Assembly (NCBI RefSeq): GCF_013009345.1
Contig: NZ_JABELE010000023.1
Location: 1 to 40,669, forward strand
DNA length: 40,669 bases
Direction: 5' to 3'
DNA from: Acinetobacter geminorum
GTDB taxonomy: Bacteria; Pseudomonadota; Gammaproteobacteria; Pseudomonadales; Moraxellaceae
Shown: piece by piece, positions 40,401 through 40,669 of the stretch
How positions within the stretch are numbered: position 1 is the stretch's first letter
Layout of the letters: each line of letters begins with the position of its first letter
The notes under the pieces: generated by a model
Seen by the model: only the letters and a program-made list of their open reading frames with translations
What the model was told of the DNA's origin: nothing
Databases searched by the model: none
Position numbers and translations under genes: made by a program

Positions 40401-40669
40401 GCCAAGTTCCAGCCTTTGTCTAATTCACTGATCGCAGCACCTACGTTGTTCACGTCTGTGCCATTCACGCTATAGGTCGGTGCTGTCACTGCGCCTGTCG
40501 TACTGTTGTATGTTGCACCACCACCTAAGTTGTTGGCCGTGCTGTTGCCCAATGCATCAGTTTTGCCATCCGCTGCTGCTGTTACTGCATCCAATTGGCC
40601 TTTGTTCACCGCTTGGTCTGCTGTGGTCGCATCTGCAACATTGCTGATGTTGGTGTTTGCTGCATCAAT
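37445..40669 (-). CDS. Trimeric autotransporter adhesin, C-terminal part (enters from the right edge)
   Basis: This is the C-terminal part of the adhesin, open at the right edge; an internal Met at 40609 is not a real start. It begins in the 162-residue repeat and passes a connector. A second YadA-like head lies at about 39390-38990 (SVALG, SIAIGNG, SVVLGTG). More stalk and neck repeats follow (ITNVAAG, DAVNGGQL). It ends in a YadA membrane anchor: a coiled coil (NRLEQAFYSTNQRIDDVEKR), then four beta strands finishing in GISGVID. The anchor inserts in the outer membrane as a 12-stranded trimeric pore. Joined over the 305-bp end overlap with the left part, the frame is continuous: 6396 nt, 2131 residues. 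The true length may be larger if repeat copies collapsed during assembly. tpgA follows 60 nt downstream. Confidence 0.95.
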   Translation of the reverse strand: MDAANTNISNVADATTADQAVNKGQLDAVTAAADGKTDALGNSTANNLGGGATYNSTTGAVTAPTYSVNGTDVNNVGAAISELDKGWNLASNGANAGAIKAGDTVDIGTAAGETNLQVAKSGNTIQYSLSRDLDLDSVTTGNSKLDNSGLVITGGPSITTAGIDAANTNISNVADATTADQAVNKGQLDAVTAAADGKTDALGNSTANNLGGGATYNSTTGAVTAPTYSVNGTDVNNVGAAISELDKGWNLASNGANAGAIKAGDTVDIGVADPTDSNLTATKTGNNVAFALSKDLTLDSVTTGQIAVGNVAIDSTTNTIKGLSNKDLTAADFATQGRAATEEQLQQVISNNITEVVDGNGNKVNIIDQVVNTQPDNKNQDSLFLTYDKQGQETTDRLTIAQTVQKMNTEGVKFFHTNADTSKGDLGTTNDSSAGGLNSTAIGVNAIVEAGADSSVALGHNTKVAGAQSIAIGNGAEALGTQSISIGTGNKVNGDHSGAIGDPTIVDGSNSYSVGNNNQVLTDDTFVLGNNVTQTVAGSVVLGTGSAATTGADVAGYTLSAATTADKTAISNTTSTTGAVAVGDAANGIYRQITGVAAGTADADVVNVAQLKAVGNQVVETQTALVDSLGGNAKVNADGTITGPTYNVAQGTQTNVGDALTALDQAIGNAATTSKTTVSNGENIVVNKTKNADGSDNYEVSTAKDLTVDSIAAGDTVLNNSGINIGNNAVVLNNTGLVIAGGPSVTTQGINAGNKQITNVAAGTSATDAVNKGQLDTAISNVNNNVNELANNAVKYDDANKDKITLGGANGTTISNVKDGEVAQGSKDAVNGGQLWNVQQQVNQNTSDISNIQTNIDNINSGKSGLVQQQTPNGEITVGKDTGGTTVNVAGKDGDRVVTGVKDGAIKADSKDAVNGSQLNTTNQKIVEYLGGGAGYDNITQSFTNPTYNVGGKDYNNVGGAVDALNKADQALNTKIDNVSNRLEQAFYSTNQRIDDVEKRANAGIAAAMALETAPFVPGKYTYAAGASYHGGENAVGVTLRKTADNGRWSITGGVAAASQGDPSVRIGISGVID
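39879..40669. repeat. 486-bp tandem repeat in the adhesin gene (right copies)
   Basis: One full unit spans 39879-40364 and a partial unit of 305 bp spans 40365-40669. The partial unit is identical to bases 1-305. The full unit differs from unit 1-486 at one base that I see (GGCTGTG against GGCCGTG). The window therefore ends inside a repeat, and the assembled copy number should be treated as a minimum. Confidence 0.93.

Overview
The window looks like one almost complete circular plasmid of an Acinetobacter species, written as a linear contig. The host assignment rests on AT-rich sequence, Xer-recombined pdif sites of the Acinetobacter type, an iteron-controlled Rep_3 initiator of the type usual in Acinetobacter plasmids, IS6-family elements of the IS1006/IS1008 group, a UmuD with the long Acinetobacter-type N-terminus, and an AtaA/TpgA-type adhesin operon. 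The last 305 bases (40365-40669) repeat the first 305 bases (1-305). Joining the ends over this overlap gives a circle of 40,364 bp and restores one uninterrupted reading frame, so both edges cut the same giant adhesin gene inside its 486-bp tandem repeats.

Layout: (1) 3476 down to 1, then 40669 down to 37445, minus strand: a trimeric autotransporter adhesin with two YadA-like heads, repeated stalk modules and a YadA anchor, followed by tpgA (36596-37384). (2) 3.7-5.0 kb: IS5-family remnant, outer-membrane protein remnant and non-coding sequence. (3) 5.0-9.3 kb: a string of pdif (XerC/XerD) sites in alternating orientation, each interval carrying a small cargo: a pRiA4b ORF-3-like gene, a serine recombinase, a Shedu-like nuclease with a STAS/GHKL ATPase, a RelBE-type toxin-antitoxin pair, and a 52-residue membrane protein. 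(4) 9.3-14.3 kb: higBA, then umuDC between inverted IS6 copies, bounded by two diverged copies of a roughly 435-bp non-coding element, each starting at a pdif site and ending in an intrinsic terminator. (5) 14.3-19.3 kb: a LlaJI/McrBC-type restriction-modification system with divergent restriction and methylase operons.

(6) 19.5-24.6 kb: small regulator and hypothetical gene, a hairpin-rich oriT candidate, mobC, the relaxase mobA, and two further mob genes nested inside mobA in another frame, then a HEPN-type Abi gene. (7) 25-28.6 kb: a large primase-helicase protein with a possible antisense RNA terminator at its 5' end. (8) 29.1-32.6 kb: rep, iterons, parA, a small ParB-like partner, then a three-gene toxin-antitoxin operon. 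Arrays of 11-bp-spaced AACYAA motifs occur three times around this block and may be the partition site. (9) 32.6-36.4 kb: a fragment of a second umuC, a Tn3-type resolvase, an IS6 end, a secreted DUF6973-like protein with a lipoprotein, and an IS3-family remnant.

The gene set describes a mobilisable, non-self-transmissible plasmid. Maintenance comes from rep/par, a resolvase and three TA systems. Cargo offers adhesion (adhesin plus TpgA), phage defence (restriction-modification, Shedu-like pair, HEPN Abi) and SOS mutagenesis (umuDC). All family names come from reading motifs by eye; no database search was run.
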